A stretch of DNA of 64,000 nt, from contig JACVTC010000022.1 of the NCBI GenBank assembly GCA_016946835.1, positions 1,166,001-1,230,000 of the forward strand, written 5' to 3'. The position numbers were made by a program, and so were the translations under genes. Below the pieces are notes generated by a model. The model saw nothing but the letters and a program-made list of their open reading frames with translations, was not told the DNA's origin and did no database searches. Below are positions 14,241-25,182 of this stretch, piece by piece (the stretch's first letter is position 1; each line of letters opens with the position of its first letter). This DNA is from Neocallimastix lanati (nom. inval.) (Eukaryota > Neocallimastigomycota > Neocallimastigomycetes > Neocallimastigales > Neocallimastigaceae).

Positions 14241-14821
14241 TTATTTTTTATTTTTTTTTTCATTTTTTTATTTTTTTATTTTTTTATTTTTTTTATTTTT
14301 TTATTTTTTTATTTTTTTTTTTTTTATTTTTGTATTTTATTTCTTATTTTTTTATTTTTTTATTTTTTTATTTTTTTTAATTTATTTTACTTTATTTTAA
14401 TTTTGTTTTAAATCACAAGACTTAATGAAACAAATAATAATGTTATAAATATATATATATATAGAATTTTTATATTATTTCTGTTGTTAATCATTATTAT
14501 ATATTATTTATTATTCATTAACATTTATTATTATTATTAATGCTATTCATAATTTATTATTCATCATATATTATTTATTGATACTTTATTATCATTATTA
14601 TTGTGTTGATAATATAACAATTACCATGTCATTTTTTAAATTTTAATAATAATTTATATATTAATTCTTAATTATTTTATTAATTTAATATTTATTTCAA
14701 TTCAAATATATCATCTTTTTTTAACAAATGTAATACAAATATCAAAAGTTTGACTTTTGACATTAATATTATACAATGTTTAAGTGATAGTTCTCATTTT
14801 CATTATAAGAAAAAGATCATA

Positions 14822-15658
14822 TTAAGGCATGAGGTGATTTAAATAGTCAACTAAATTAAATTTAAAGTGCCTATGATATGTAGATTGAAAACAACAGTTA
14901 TTGTTATTGTTATTACATACTTCACCTTTCATTAATATATTTTTTTGCCAAGGATATGATTCATTCTGAGAACACAACATTACAACTATTCCTTGATAGA
15001 CCTTATCCCAGTACTTATTTATATCACAATATAGACAAAAATTAATTAACAAATTACTATCATCTATAAAATCTTCGTTTTTTCCATTTAAAGATAAGAC
15101 ATCTTTTGTTATATCTTTATTATTTAGAGCTATTTTTCCATTATAAGTAATTTCGAAATTACCAGCATAAATATATAATTCTAAAGCTTTGTTAAAAGCT
15201 CTAATCCAGATTTCACTTAATTTATTACATAAAAAATCATTTGAAAGAACATCTTTGTAATATGAATGTAAAGACAAAAGTCTCTTCCAATTTATACCAA
15301 GAGCTGTTGATTCAAAATATTCTTTCATATGTAATTTTTTTAATTCTTGCAAAATATATTCTTTTTCTTCAATTGTACCTTTTGGAAATTTAAATTGAAA
15401 ATTAGTTCCTTTATTCTTTAATAAATTTACCACAAATTCTTCAACATATTTATCATTATGAGACCATTCCATTTCATCCTTTTTTTCTTTAATAAAGGCA
15501 ATTCCAAATTCCGATTCTTTAACTTTTATGAAATTTATTCGTGGGATTTCATATGTCATAGTTGGAGTAATTAATTTAACATTTCCTCTATAAAGAGCAT
15601 CATTATTTTCTTCTTCTTTTGTGTTCATTATTTGATCGTATGTTGGTAATTTAAACAT
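14822..15658 (-). CDS. Uncharacterised 278-aa protein
   Basis: A single uninterrupted frame starting MFKLPTYDQIMNTKEEE and ending LVDYLNHLMP. I do not recognise a family. It has no signal peptide, no clear membrane segment and no known catalytic motif. The sequence is mixed alpha-like with many K/E/N residues, and the C-terminal part has a short Asn run followed by a Cys pair (about residues 247-254). Its coding character is real: the frame is long for this base composition, codon third positions vary, and composition is balanced compared with the flanks. No intron is needed. It sits alone between gene-poor DNA and the (ATTTT)n/transposon region, so it may be lineage-specific or transposon-associated. 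Confidence 0.7.
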   Translation of the reverse strand: MFKLPTYDQIMNTKEEENNDALYRGNVKLITPTMTYEIPRINFIKVKESEFGIAFIKEKKDEMEWSHNDKYVEEFVVNLLKNKGTNFQFKFPKGTIEEKEYILQELKKLHMKEYFESTALGINWKRLLSLHSYYKDVLSNDFLCNKLSEIWIRAFNKALELYIYAGNFEITYNGKIALNNKDITKDVLSLNGKNEDFIDDSNLLINFCLYCDINKYWDKVYQGIVVMLCSQNESYPWQKNILMKGEVCNNNNNNCCFQSTYHRHFKFNLVDYLNHLMP

Positions 15659-17165
15659 TTTTATTTATTATTTTTTATTACTTAATATATAATACTTGAT
15701 AAATTTTTGAGATGAAAAAATTTTTTATGTTTGAAGTACTTTACAACTTTTTTTATTTTAATTTGAAAGAATATATATATATTATTTTTATTTTTTTTTT
15801 AAAGAATAAAAAGGAATATTTCAACAATAAACTGAAATACTAACAATAATAACAATAATAATAAAATAATAATAATAATAAAAAATAAATTATATTAAAA
15901 AGGTATAATATATTTTTTGAAATAATAAAAAGAAACCTTCTATAATAAATTTAATTAATATAAAATAATAATAATAATAGTAATTTTAAAAAATATAAAA
16001 TTAATTGTCATTAATTTTAATTAATTTTAATTTTTAATAATTAATAAATTTATAAGAAACAATTAAAATTAATATTCAATAATCTTTTTTATTTTCATGT
16101 AAATATATATACTAATAATATTATAATTATTTAGATTAATATATATAGGTATGCTCAAACACAATAAAAATTATTTCACAATCAAAAAAATATTATCACA
16201 ATACAATACGTATTTGATGCCACTGTAAAATTTTTAAAAAATGTCAAAATTTTCAATTACTTCTCTTTATAGAAGTATGAACAATTGTAACAATTATTAT
16301 ATACAATTAATAAAATTATCTTCATATTATATCTTCATTAATAAAATTCAATTATAAATTTTGAAATTAGATGAATCTGTTATAAAATTAATTATAAAAT
16401 TATTAATAAATATTTAACATAAATAAAAAGGAATTTTTGTTGTATGAAAAAAATATATTTCATTATATAATTTAAATTTATTTATTTATATTTTTAATTG
16501 TATTAATTTTATTAATATTATTGTTATTATTGTTATTATTGTTATTTTTAAATTAATTTTATTATTTTATTTTATTTTATTTTATTTAATTATTTTTTAT
16601 TATATTTTATTTTATTTTTTATTTTATTTTATTTTATTTTTTATTTTATTTTATTTTATTTTTTATTTTATTTTATTTTATTTTATTTTATTTTATTTTA
16701 TTTTATTTTATTTTATTTTATTTTATTTTATTTTATTTTATTTTATTTTATTTTATTTTATTTTATTTTATTTTATTTTATTTTATTCAATCTGTAGTTT
16801 ATATTTATATTTCAACTATATATTTTATTTTATTTTATTTTATTTTATTTTATTTTATTTTATTTTATTTTATTTTATTTTATTTTATTTTATTCAATCT
16901 GTAGTTTATATTTATATTTCAACTATATATTTTATTTTATTTTATTTTATTTTATTTTATTTTATTTTATTTTATTTTTCTTCTTTGATTTATTAGCAAT
17001 TTATACTTTTTATTCTATTTTAATATATTTACTAAAAACCTTTTCAATTATTTAATTATAAAATATATTTATTTAATTGAAAATTTAAAAGTCCATTAAA
17101 ACTTATAATATTATTATTTAAAATTATATAAATTTTCTAATTTTTAAATCAGTTAAAAAAACTTT
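15659..17165. other. Intergenic region with repeat array
   Basis: No gene is seen. Composition is A/T-rich with short (AAT)n and the (ATTTT)n array described separately at 16556-16976. Confidence 0.6.
16556..16976. repeat. (ATTTT)n array with embedded CAATCTGTAG unit
   Basis: About 420 bp of tandem ATTTT pentamers containing two copies, at about 16786 and 16893, of a longer unit that starts TTCAATCTGTAGTTTATAT and runs through TTTCAACTATATATTTT. The same unit recurs inside the transposon at about 21993, 22766, 22883 and 22950. Confidence 0.85.
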
Positions 17166-17651
17166 TTATTCATTTTTCTTATCTTCAATTTTTTCCTTCT
17201 CGTTCTTTTCTTGTTCTTTCTTAATTTCATTTAATTGATAATTAAATCTAATTTAAAAATATAAGAGATTTTATATTATTATTATTATTATTATTAATAT
17301 TTATTTAAAAAATTGGAATTAATAATTTATTAAAATTTATATAAAATATATTATTTTTATTTATTATATAAATATAAAAATATATTACAATTCAACTGAA
17401 CCAAATAAACCACTAACTAAGAAAGTTAAAACGATAGTGTGAATATTGAAGTCTGAAAGGAATACAAGAACTAAAGATGATATAATTGCAATAATAAATA
17501 TAATTCTAAAGAAATTATGAATATTTTTATTAACACCTGCATTTAGTACTGAATCAACTAAATTTTGTAAAAAAGTCTTGTTTTCTTGGATTTCGACTTT
17601 TTGTTCAGTTTTGTTTTCAACTTCAGTTGGAGTATTATCTTTAGAAGACAT
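17166..17651 (-). CDS. PKR1: PKR1-like V-ATPase assembly factor
   Basis: Two exons, 17651-17389 and 17247-17166, encode 114 aa. The domain is FLQNLVDSVLNAGVNK, then a hydrophobic helix (IIFIIAIISSLVLVFL), then NIHTIVLTFLVSGLFGSVEL with a second hydrophobic segment, and a charged K/E tail. That order (amphipathic FxxxLVxSxxxxG start, two membrane helices, short charged tail) matches the fungal Pkr1/SMK-resistance family, small ER membrane proteins needed to assemble the V0 sector of the vacuolar H+-ATPase. Length is close to the family norm. The intron is phase 2, joining GTTGAATT to ATTTAAT. It lies about 0.3 kb from the left end of the transposon. Assignment rests on pattern and topology rather than strict identity. 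Confidence 0.7.
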
Positions 17652-17814
17652 GATTTGTATTTAAATATTAATTATATATGAAATTTTATTTTAATTTTTT
17701 TCCTTTTTTTAGTTTTTTTTTTTTTAATACAATTATGCTTTATTGTATATAAATAAATAAATAAATAAAAAAAAAAAAATTTTTTTTTTTTTATTAGTAA
17801 TATATATACAGCAA

Positions 17815-17952
17815 GTAAAACTTAGAATCATGTGATATTAAATATGGATCATTAAGCATATATTATATTATACAGCCACAATAGTTGTTAATTGGCCATA
17901 CCAGTTCAACATCAACTCGTTTCTTAATCTCTAAGAAACTGTACTGTATGAT
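17815..17952. other. Left fragment of an older G+C-richer element
   Basis: This stretch has clearly higher G+C than its surroundings (GCCACAATAGTTGTTAATTG, CCATACCAGTTCAACATCAA). It stops exactly at the transposon's target duplication. The sequence resumes with similar composition at 23620, so both parts were probably contiguous before insertion. Confidence 0.55.
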
Positions 17953-17962
17953 ATTTTTTAAA
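17953..17962. repeat. Left target-site duplication of MULE
   Basis: ATTTTTTAAA directly before the left terminal repeat. ATTTTTTAAC directly follows the right one, so 9 of 10 bases match. A 9-10 bp duplication is typical of Mutator-like elements. Confidence 0.75.
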
Positions 17963-18013
17963 GGGAGTGTGCATTTCGAAAATTTTTATTACATAAATTT
18001 GTATTTTGTTGTA
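17963..18013 (+). repeat. MULE left terminal inverted repeat
   Basis: 51 bp starting GGGAGTGTGCATTTCG. Apart from the first ten bases (two substitutions and one indel), the inner 42 bp are identical to the reverse complement of 23559-23610. Confidence 0.85.
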
Positions 18014-18339
18014 TGGCTTAAATATTTTTAATTTTAAGCCACTTAATTTTATTAAAAAATTTAATGAATAATAATTAATTAATTAAATAAATAAAATTAC
18101 AATTCTCAAAAATTTTCAAACACGTAATCTTACGTGGGGCGTAGATATAATTGTAACATATTTTTGTGGCTTTTTTCTACAAATTTTAAAAAGCTATTTA
18201 TTCACAATATGGCGTGAATAATAAATGTGGTGATATTTTATGACTAAATTTATAAGCCACCTAGAATTTGGCGAAATTCAACTGGACGAAATTCAACTTT
18301 TGGCGAAATACAACACTTCAATAAATAATAATTATGTTA

Positions 18340-18615
18340 GGTATTTCTATTTAACATTGAAAAATAAAAATAAAAAATAAATAAACATTTTATTTTTTAA
18401 TGCTTAAAAAATAAAATAAAAATAAGAAATAAGAAAACTTTTTTTTAAACATTGAAAAATAAAATAAAAATAAATAAACATTTTATTTTTTAATGCTTAA
18501 AAAATAATAAAAAAAAAAAAAAAAAAATAATAAGAAAACTTCTTTTTTAAACATTAAAAAATAGAATAAAAATAAATAAAAATTTATTTTTTAAGCATTA
18601 AAAAATAAAAAAAAA
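18340..18615 (+). repeat. Threefold A/T tandem repeat in MULE 5' region
   Basis: Three degenerate copies of a unit of about 90-115 bp. Each runs from TTTAAACATTGAAAAATA through an AAATAAAnATTTATTTTTTA segment to AATGCTTAAAAAATA (the last one partly inverted in sense). Non-coding and upstream of the transposase start. Confidence 0.6.
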
Positions 18616-18831
18616 AATAAAATAAAATAAAAAATAAAAAATAAAAATAAAAATAAATAAATAAAATAGTAAATAAAGAAATAATAAATAATTAATAATT
18701 AAATAATTACTTAAATAATTATATAATTAAAAAAAGGTTTATTATTTTAAATATTAAAAAAAAAAAAAAAAGTTTCGAAGCATTTAAAAGTATATTTATT
18801 AAAATATTTTATTGAAAATTTTTAATTATTA

Positions 18832-20265
18832 ATGGAAGACAATATAGAAATTGAAATAAGTGAAACAAATCGAGGAAATGAACAAATTATTAATAAAAAA
18901 CACAAATTTAATTTTTCATTTCAAAGGAAAGATAAATCAAAAATTTATAGATGCACTGAATATAAGACTTTAAATAAATGTAAATCTTTAATTATTTTAA
19001 ATGATAAATAGGAGGTTTTAAAATATGAAATTACATAACCATCTTGAAAAAGAAATTGATGTGTCTATATCAGTAGCAAAGCATAAAATTAAGGAAGAAA
19101 TTAAGAAAAATTCAATTCCTATGGATATAAAACCTAAACATATATTTAATGCCGTTACTCAAGAAATGGGACTTATATGTCCCGAATATAGTACAATTAG
19201 ATCCAAATAATAAGAAATATAAATAAACAATTTCCTCCAAACATAAAAAGTTTTGATGATATTCCAATTGAATCAGAATATTATAAAACGAAAAGAAATG
19301 AAAATTTTATGATATTTAAAAATACTGATCTAATAATCTTTCAATCACCATTCCAAGCATATTTATTTTCGAATTATCATAAAAATATATTTGCGGACGG
19401 TACATTTTATGAAGCACCGAAATTTAGTTATCAGTTATTTATAACAAGAACTTATGTTGGGGAATTTAATATGTTTTACACTACTTCCATTTCTATATTA
19501 AAAAATAAAAAACAATCTACATATGAAACATTATTTAAAGAAATAAAAAAAAATGCAAATAAATTTAGGAGTAATATATTAATTACTACAATTAATTTTC
19601 ATTGTGATTTTGGACAAGGTATATCTAATGCCGCAAAAAAAGTTTTTCCCAATATAAATATTAAATATTGTGTTTGGCATTACAAAAGATCATTAGAAAA
19701 ACAAAAAAATATATTATGTTATCATGAAATGAAGAATAATAATGATGTATATATTTATTATAAAGCTATTTCGAACTTACCGTTTATAAACCCTAACTAT
19801 ATATTTGATATTTATATTATAATAAAAAGAATTTGTCAAAAAAAAAAAGTATAATAATTTTCTGCAATTTTTAGAATATTTTAATAAAAATTATTTACTT
19901 AAGTATAATGTTAATAATTGGAATTATTATGAAAATATAGAGCATTTAACAAATAATGCATCAGAATCTTATAATAGCTACTTAAATAATATATTTCCAA
20001 ATAAACCTTTATTTTATAAATTAATATATATATTAAAAGAAGAAGAAAACTTATCTTATAATGATTATCAAAGGAGAACTAAAGGAAATTGGAAAAAAAA
20101 AAGCAAAAAATATTTAGTGCAACTGATGAAATTAAAATTTTAATTGAAAATTACAAAAGTAAGGAAATAAATTTATTTTATAATGGATGCAACAGAAATG
20201 AATTAATTAAGTTATGGAAAGAATGTTTAATTGATTTAAACGATATAAATATTAATTTAAAATAA
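18832..20265 (+). pseudogene. MULE transposase pseudogene with FLYWCH-type N-terminus
   Basis: Reading across frames gives a full MULE transposase layout. The start is MEDNIEIEISE. A FLYWCH-like zinc finger follows (YRCTEYKTLNKC ... LKYE ... HNHLEKE). The catalytic core has FADGTFYEAPKF (first Asp), an NFHCDFGQGISNAAK block (usual DFE reads DFG) and KYCVWHYKRSLEKQ. The last part is LTNNASESYNSYLN (third acidic residue) and a C-terminal KLWKECLIDL. Lesions: in-frame TAG at 19009, frameshifts at about 19027, 19205, 19845 and 20095. The longest intact part is 19309-19854. Three lesions lie at or next to A runs, so sequencing error could explain some but not the TAG. It is inside matched terminal repeats. 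Confidence 0.85.
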
Positions 20266-20640
20266 ATAATCTTAATTTAAAAAAATGCTAGAAAAATAAA
20301 AATTTATTTATTTTAAATTTATATTTATAATCGTTTAAATAATAATTAAATAATCTTAATTTAAAAAAATGCTAGAAAAATACAAATTTATTTACCTATT
20401 GTGTTTATTTAATAATCTTAATAGAAATTATCTTTTAGTTATTTTTATTAAGTAATTTATAACTAAAACCGATTTATTGGATACTAGTTAAAATTTTATT
20501 AATATCAATATCAATATTATATAATTATAAATTTTATTAATATCAATATCAATATTATATAATTATAAATTTTATTAATATCAATATCCAATATTATATT
20601 ATAAATTTTATTAATATCAATATACTTTTCAAAATTAATT
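20266..20640. repeat. Short direct repeats downstream of transposase
   Basis: Two copies of AATAATCTTAATTTAAAAAA followed by ATGCTAGAAAAATA (about 20267 and 20349), then four copies of a unit of about 35 bp containing TTTTATTAATATCAATATC (20490-20625). Confidence 0.7.
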
Positions 20641-20838
20641 ATGTTATTAAAAATATTAAATTCAATAAAAGATTTTTATTATTTTATTAAAATTATAATT
20701 GTTATTATTATATTTTAATAATAATTGATTCATATTGATCGAACATTATAAATATTACTATGCAAATAATTAATTATTTTAATAGGATCAATTATTCAAC
20801 TCTTATTGTTTTAATTTTTAATTCTTATATCATTTAAA

Positions 20839-20869
<31 letters not shown>

Positions 20870-21360
20870 CGTTTATGAAAATATGAATTATAAATAATTA
20901 AAATTATTTACTTTTCATTTAAATTTTTTTATTTACTATAATAAAACATAATAATTAAAAGACAAACATTATTATAACTAAATTTTTTTTTTTAGAAAAA
21001 TAAATGAAAAAAAATTAAAATATATAAGATTCCTATATATATAAAATAATTATTATATTTTTATTTTATTTTATTTTATTTTATTTTATTTTATTTTATT
21101 TTATTTTATTTTATTTTATTTTATTTTATTTTATTTTATTATATTTTATTATATTTTATTTTATTTATTTTATTTTATTTTATTTTATTTTATTTTATTT
21201 TATTTTATTTTATTTTATTTTATTATATTTTATTATATTTTATTTATTTATTTTATTTTATTTTATTTTATTTTATTTTATTTTATTTTATTTTATTTTA
21301 TTTTATTTTATTTTATTTTATTTTATTTTATTTTATTTTATTTTATTTTATTTTATTGTA

Positions 21361-21837
21361 TTCAATCTGTACTTTCTTATTTAATATTCTACTTTTTATT
21401 TTATTTTATTTTATTCAATCTGTACTTTCTTATTTAATATTCTACTTTTTATTTTATTTTATTTTATTCAATCTGTACTTTCTTATTTAATATTCTACTT
21501 TTTATTTTATTTTATTTTATTCAATCTGTACTTTCTTATTTAATATTCTACTTTTTATTTTATTTTATTTTATTCAATCTGTACTTTCTTATTTAATATT
21601 CTACTTTTTATTTTATTTTATTTTATTCAATCTGTACTTTCTTATTTAATATTCTACTTTTTATTTTATTTTATTTTATTCAATCTGTACTTTCTTATTT
21701 AATATTCTACTTTTTATTTTATTTTATTTTATTCAATCTGTACTTTCTTATTTAATATTCTACTTTTTATTTTATTTTATTTTATTCAATCTGTACTTTC
21801 TTATTTAATATTCTACTTTTTATTTAATTTTATTTTA
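21361..21837. repeat. 53-bp minisatellite, nine copies
   Basis: Tandem units start at 21361, 21414, 21467, 21520, 21573, 21626, 21679, 21732 and 21785. Each begins TTCAATCTGTACTTTCTTAT, continues TTAATATTCTACTTTTTA and ends in ATTTT pentamers. Copies look identical by eye except the last (TATTTAATTTT), suggesting recent homogenisation. Confidence 0.9.
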
Positions 21838-22461
21838 TTTTATTTTATTTTATTTTATTTTATTTTATTTTATTTTATTTTATTTTATTTTATTTTATTT
21901 TATTTTATTTTATTTTATTTTATTTTATTTTATTTTATTTTATTTTATTTTATTTTATTTTATTTTATTTTATTTTATTTTATTTTATTTTATTCAATCT
22001 GTAGTTTATATTTATATTTCAACTATATATTTTATTTTATTTTATTTTATTTTATTTATTTTATTTTATTTTATTTTATTTTATTTTATTTTATTTTATT
22101 TTATTTATTTTATTTTATTTTATTTATTTATTTTATTTTATTTTATTTTATTTTATTTTATTTTATTTATTTTATTTTATTTTATTTTATTTTATTTTAT
22201 TTTATTTTATTTTATTTTATTTTATTTTATTTTATTTTATTTTATTTTATTTTATTTTATTTTATTTTATTTTATTTTATTTTATTTTATTTTATTTTAT
22301 TTTATTTTATTTTATTTTATTTTATTTTATTTTATTTTATTTTATTTTATTTTATTTTATTTTATTTTATTTTATTTTATTTTATTTTATTTTATTTTAT
22401 TTTATTTTATTTTATTTTATTTTATTTATTTATTTTATTTTATTTTATTTTATTTTATTGT

Positions 22462-22620
22462 ATTCAATCTGTACTTTCTTATTTAATATTCTACTTTTTA
22501 TTTTATTTTATTTTATTCAATCTGTACTTTCTTATTTAATATTCTACTTTTTATTTTATTTTATTTTATTCAATCTGTACTTTCTTATTTAATATTCTAC
22601 TTTTTATTTAATTTTATTTA
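22462..22620. repeat. 53-bp minisatellite, second block of three copies
   Basis: Units start at 22462, 22515 and 22568, with the same sequence and the same TTGTA entry and TTTAATTTT exit as the nine-copy block. This looks like a block duplication with deletion or expansion of copies. Confidence 0.9.
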
Positions 22621-23558
22621 TTTTATTTTATTTTATTTTATTTTATTTTATTTTATTTTATTTTATTTTATTTTATTTTATTTTATTTTATTTTATTTTA
22701 TTTTATTTTATTTTATTTTATTTTATTTTATTTTATTTTATTTTATTTTATTTTATTTTATTTTATTCAATCTGTAGTTTATATTTATATTTCAACTATA
22801 TATTTTATTTTATTTTATTTTATTTTATTTTATTTTATTTTATTTTATTTTATTTTATTTTATTTTATTTTATTTTATTTTATTCAATCTGTAGTTTATA
22901 TTTATATTTCAACTATATATTTTATTTTATTTTATTTTATTTTATTTTATTCAATCTGTAGTTTATATTTATATTTCAACTATATATTTTATTTTATTTT
23001 ATTTTATTTTATTTTATTTTATTTTATTTTATTTTATTTTATTTTATTTTATTTTATTTTATTTTATTTTATTTTATTTTATTTTATTTTATTTTATTTT
23101 ATTTTATTTTATTTTATTTTATTATATTTTATTTTATTTTATTTTATTTTATTTTATTTTATTTTATTTTATTTTATTTTATTTTATTTTATTTTATTTT
23201 ATTTTATTTTATTTTATTTTATTTTATTTTATTTTATTTTATTTTATTTTATTTCATTTTATTTTATTTTATTCAATCTGTATTTTCTGTTGATAATATA
23301 AACAAGGTATTAATGTATTAATAATAATTAATAATATTTAAAATAAAATAAAAAAAAATATAATAATTATTATATATATGTAGTAATTATATATATATAT
23401 ATTTTTATTTAATTTTCTAAAAAAAAATTTTTTAGTCATAATAAACGTTTGTCTTAATTATTTTTATCATTATTTAAAAATTTATTTATTCATTTATAAT
23501 TTATTTATTCATTTATTTATTTATTACATTATAATACGCCATGTTTTCCGAAATGCAC

Positions 23559-23610
23559 TACAACAAAATACAAATTTATGTAATAAAAATTTTCGAAATG
23601 AAACACCCCC
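23559..23610 (-). repeat. MULE right terminal inverted repeat
   Basis: 52 bp. On the minus strand it begins GGGGGTGTTTCATTTCG and continues identically to the left repeat for 42 bp. A second GTGCATTTCGG end abuts it on the inside (23541-23558). Confidence 0.85.
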
Positions 23611-23620
23611 ATTTTTTAAC
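23611..23620. repeat. Right target-site duplication of MULE
   Basis: ATTTTTTAAC, matching 17953-17962 at 9 of 10 positions. Confidence 0.75.
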
Positions 23621-24836
23621 TGTTATATATTTAAATGTGGCTTGATACATTTATACTTTTCATCAAGAATAGTTATGTTCCTCTCAGTTAACTAGATTTA
23701 TTAGTACATATAATGTATTATAAAATTCTTTGTTCATTCTTAGTACTCAGAACATTAATACATAGTTTAAGTAGAGTCCGAGATAACATTTAAATAATAC
23801 TTACCATAGAGAAAGAACTTCCAACTTCATCTATAAGAAAAACCCAAGGTTGAGAGAAAATATCACATAAATTAAGAAGGCATGAGCAGGATCGATCCAG
23901 AATCTTTATGTGTTTCAGTACTAAATATCAGGATAAAAATCGGTAAGACTAATAATTAGCAAATAATTAATGATGATTAAATATTACAAATCATTATTTC
24001 TAAAGAACAGTAACAATAGCAAATAATATTAATTAAATATTAAAATAAATATTAAATATTAAATAAGTCTTTCCAGTTTTTAGTTTTTATCTTGGTAGTT
24101 AATACTCAGGATTAATTCACATAAGGTTTCTGGAACGAACTGCTACTATTTCCTGAATTTTTATGGGGCGATTTTCATCTTTCCAGGGTATTATTCAAAA
24201 CCAGGTTCTATCCTGGTTTGGAAAAATAATTAATCCGTGGGCTAGCAAACATAAGGTTTCTGGTACCCCCCTTTGATCATTTCTTGCTTTTCTCACAAGA
24301 GGGTTTTATGAAATATGGTGGTTAGGGTTACAAGTTAGTATTTCCCTCTTATATATACATGTATTATTCTCAATCTCCTGAGTAATATAGACAAAATACT
24401 GTCCTTACCGTGGGTCTGAGAGGTTTGAGTAAGTACTGTCATTTAATATATTTATGAGGTATAAGGTAATTCCTAATATATGGGTACATATCATGTGTCC
24501 ATGAAGATATATTCTATTAAAGTAATGGAGATATATTCTACTAAAAAGCAACCTTTTTGACTAATATACAATTGCCAAGGGAGCTAGTACGTATCTTTGG
24601 GTTAGGTTATATTGACCTCAGTTCAAGGGGAAATTAGGAACTGGAGAAGCATTCTGAGAAAAAGTGTACTTGAAAATTCTTAGCAATAATATGCATATTA
24701 GAACACCAATGCTGAATATTCAGTAAGGTCGTCCAGCAGGGACAATATTAGCCTATACGAAAGTATAACTATTTTAATATTCCCACACCTTAAGGAGGAG
24801 AGGGGGGTCGGCTGAAAATAAGGGCGATATCACCAG

Positions 24837-24869
<33 letters not shown>

Positions 24870-25182
24870 GTTTTTCCTAATAAATAAAGTTAGTGTTCGC
24901 TTGTCATGGTAAGTATTCCTTTTTCTGTACTATATAAATGCTAGTACAGAGAGCGCTTGATCAGTAAAGAGGATTAGTGCAGTTGTTCCTACTATATGAA
25001 GGATCAAAAGATCGTTGAAAAGAAGCCAGTCGTTAAGAGCGGCCTACAAGGAACATCTTTCATATTAGCCTTTCTTAGAGAGACGCCGGAACTGTAAGGC
25101 AAAGAATCTAATAAGAGTTAGATACGTTTAAGGGAGAGACTGGAGGCCTGATGTCCTCCTTTCTTGTTAATCTCAGTCTAAA
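23621..25182. other. 1.56-kb G+C-rich non-coding element, unidentified
   Basis: The most G+C-rich non-coding DNA in the window, with sharp edges: the transposon on the left and an AAATAAAAA tail from 25180. No long frame is open on either strand. Internal features are two copies of ACATAAGGTTTCTGG (24119, 24249), two copies of GAnGATATATTCTAnTAAA (24503, 24527), a poly-A run (about 24838-24867), a TATA-like ACTATATAAATG (about 24927) and a terminal hairpin GGAGG-CCTGATGT-CCTCC about 18 nt before the right edge. A retroelement LTR or untranslated end, or another non-autonomous element, would fit. I do not recognise a known family. Confidence 0.5.

Larger units (their letters stand above)
8981..14821. 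other. 5.8-kb gene-poor AT-rich region
   Basis: No credible full gene was found. The region contains the GRP94 5' flank (8981-9500), a 44-nt A run (about 10278-10321), heptameric ATTATTT repeats, the MITE-like repeat at 11679-12006, a short (ATTT)n and a hexameric ATTTTT array. A small island of higher G+C lies at about 10920-11040. Short coding-like stretches at 12966-13105 (minus), 13215-13340 (plus) and 13795-13870 (plus) are bounded by stops and may be gene or transposon debris. Confidence 0.6.
21061..23280. repeat. 2.2-kb (ATTTT)n satellite-like array
   Basis: Almost continuous ATTTT pentamers, broken by ATATTTT variants, the 53-bp minisatellite blocks and CAATCTGTAG units. No coding capacity. 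It lies between the transposase pseudogene and the right terminal repeat. The plus-strand T-richness is uniform over its full length. Confidence 0.9.
17963..23610 (+). mobile_element. Mutator-like (MULE) DNA transposon, 5.65 kb, decayed
   Basis: The element is bounded by inverted repeats at 17963-18013 and 23559-23610, flanked by a 9-10 bp target duplication. Inside are a broken MULE transposase (18832-20265), short A/T tandem repeats and a 2.2-kb (ATTTT)n array with a 53-bp minisatellite. Near each end are further copies of a TTGGCGAAAT or GTGCATTTCG motif (18265-18310, 23541-23558). The transposase carries several frameshifts and stops, so the copy cannot encode its own enzyme. The near-identical terminal repeats would still suit mobilisation in trans (inference). 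Confidence 0.85.

Noticed and set aside
14089-14400. 103-aa Leu/Phe-rich frame
   Set aside because: Translation of the ATTTTT array; no codon diversity.
21361-21837. CRISPR-like regular repeats
   Set aside because: Units are directly adjacent with no unique spacers; a eukaryotic minisatellite in an (ATTTT)n array.
24320-24333. TTAGGG-like telomere word (GGTTAGGGTTA)
   Set aside because: A single occurrence with no tandem array, so not telomeric.
23641-25182. Group I/II intron or mitochondrial insertion
   Set aside because: I could not find the conserved core or domain V pattern, and no flanking organelle gene is present.
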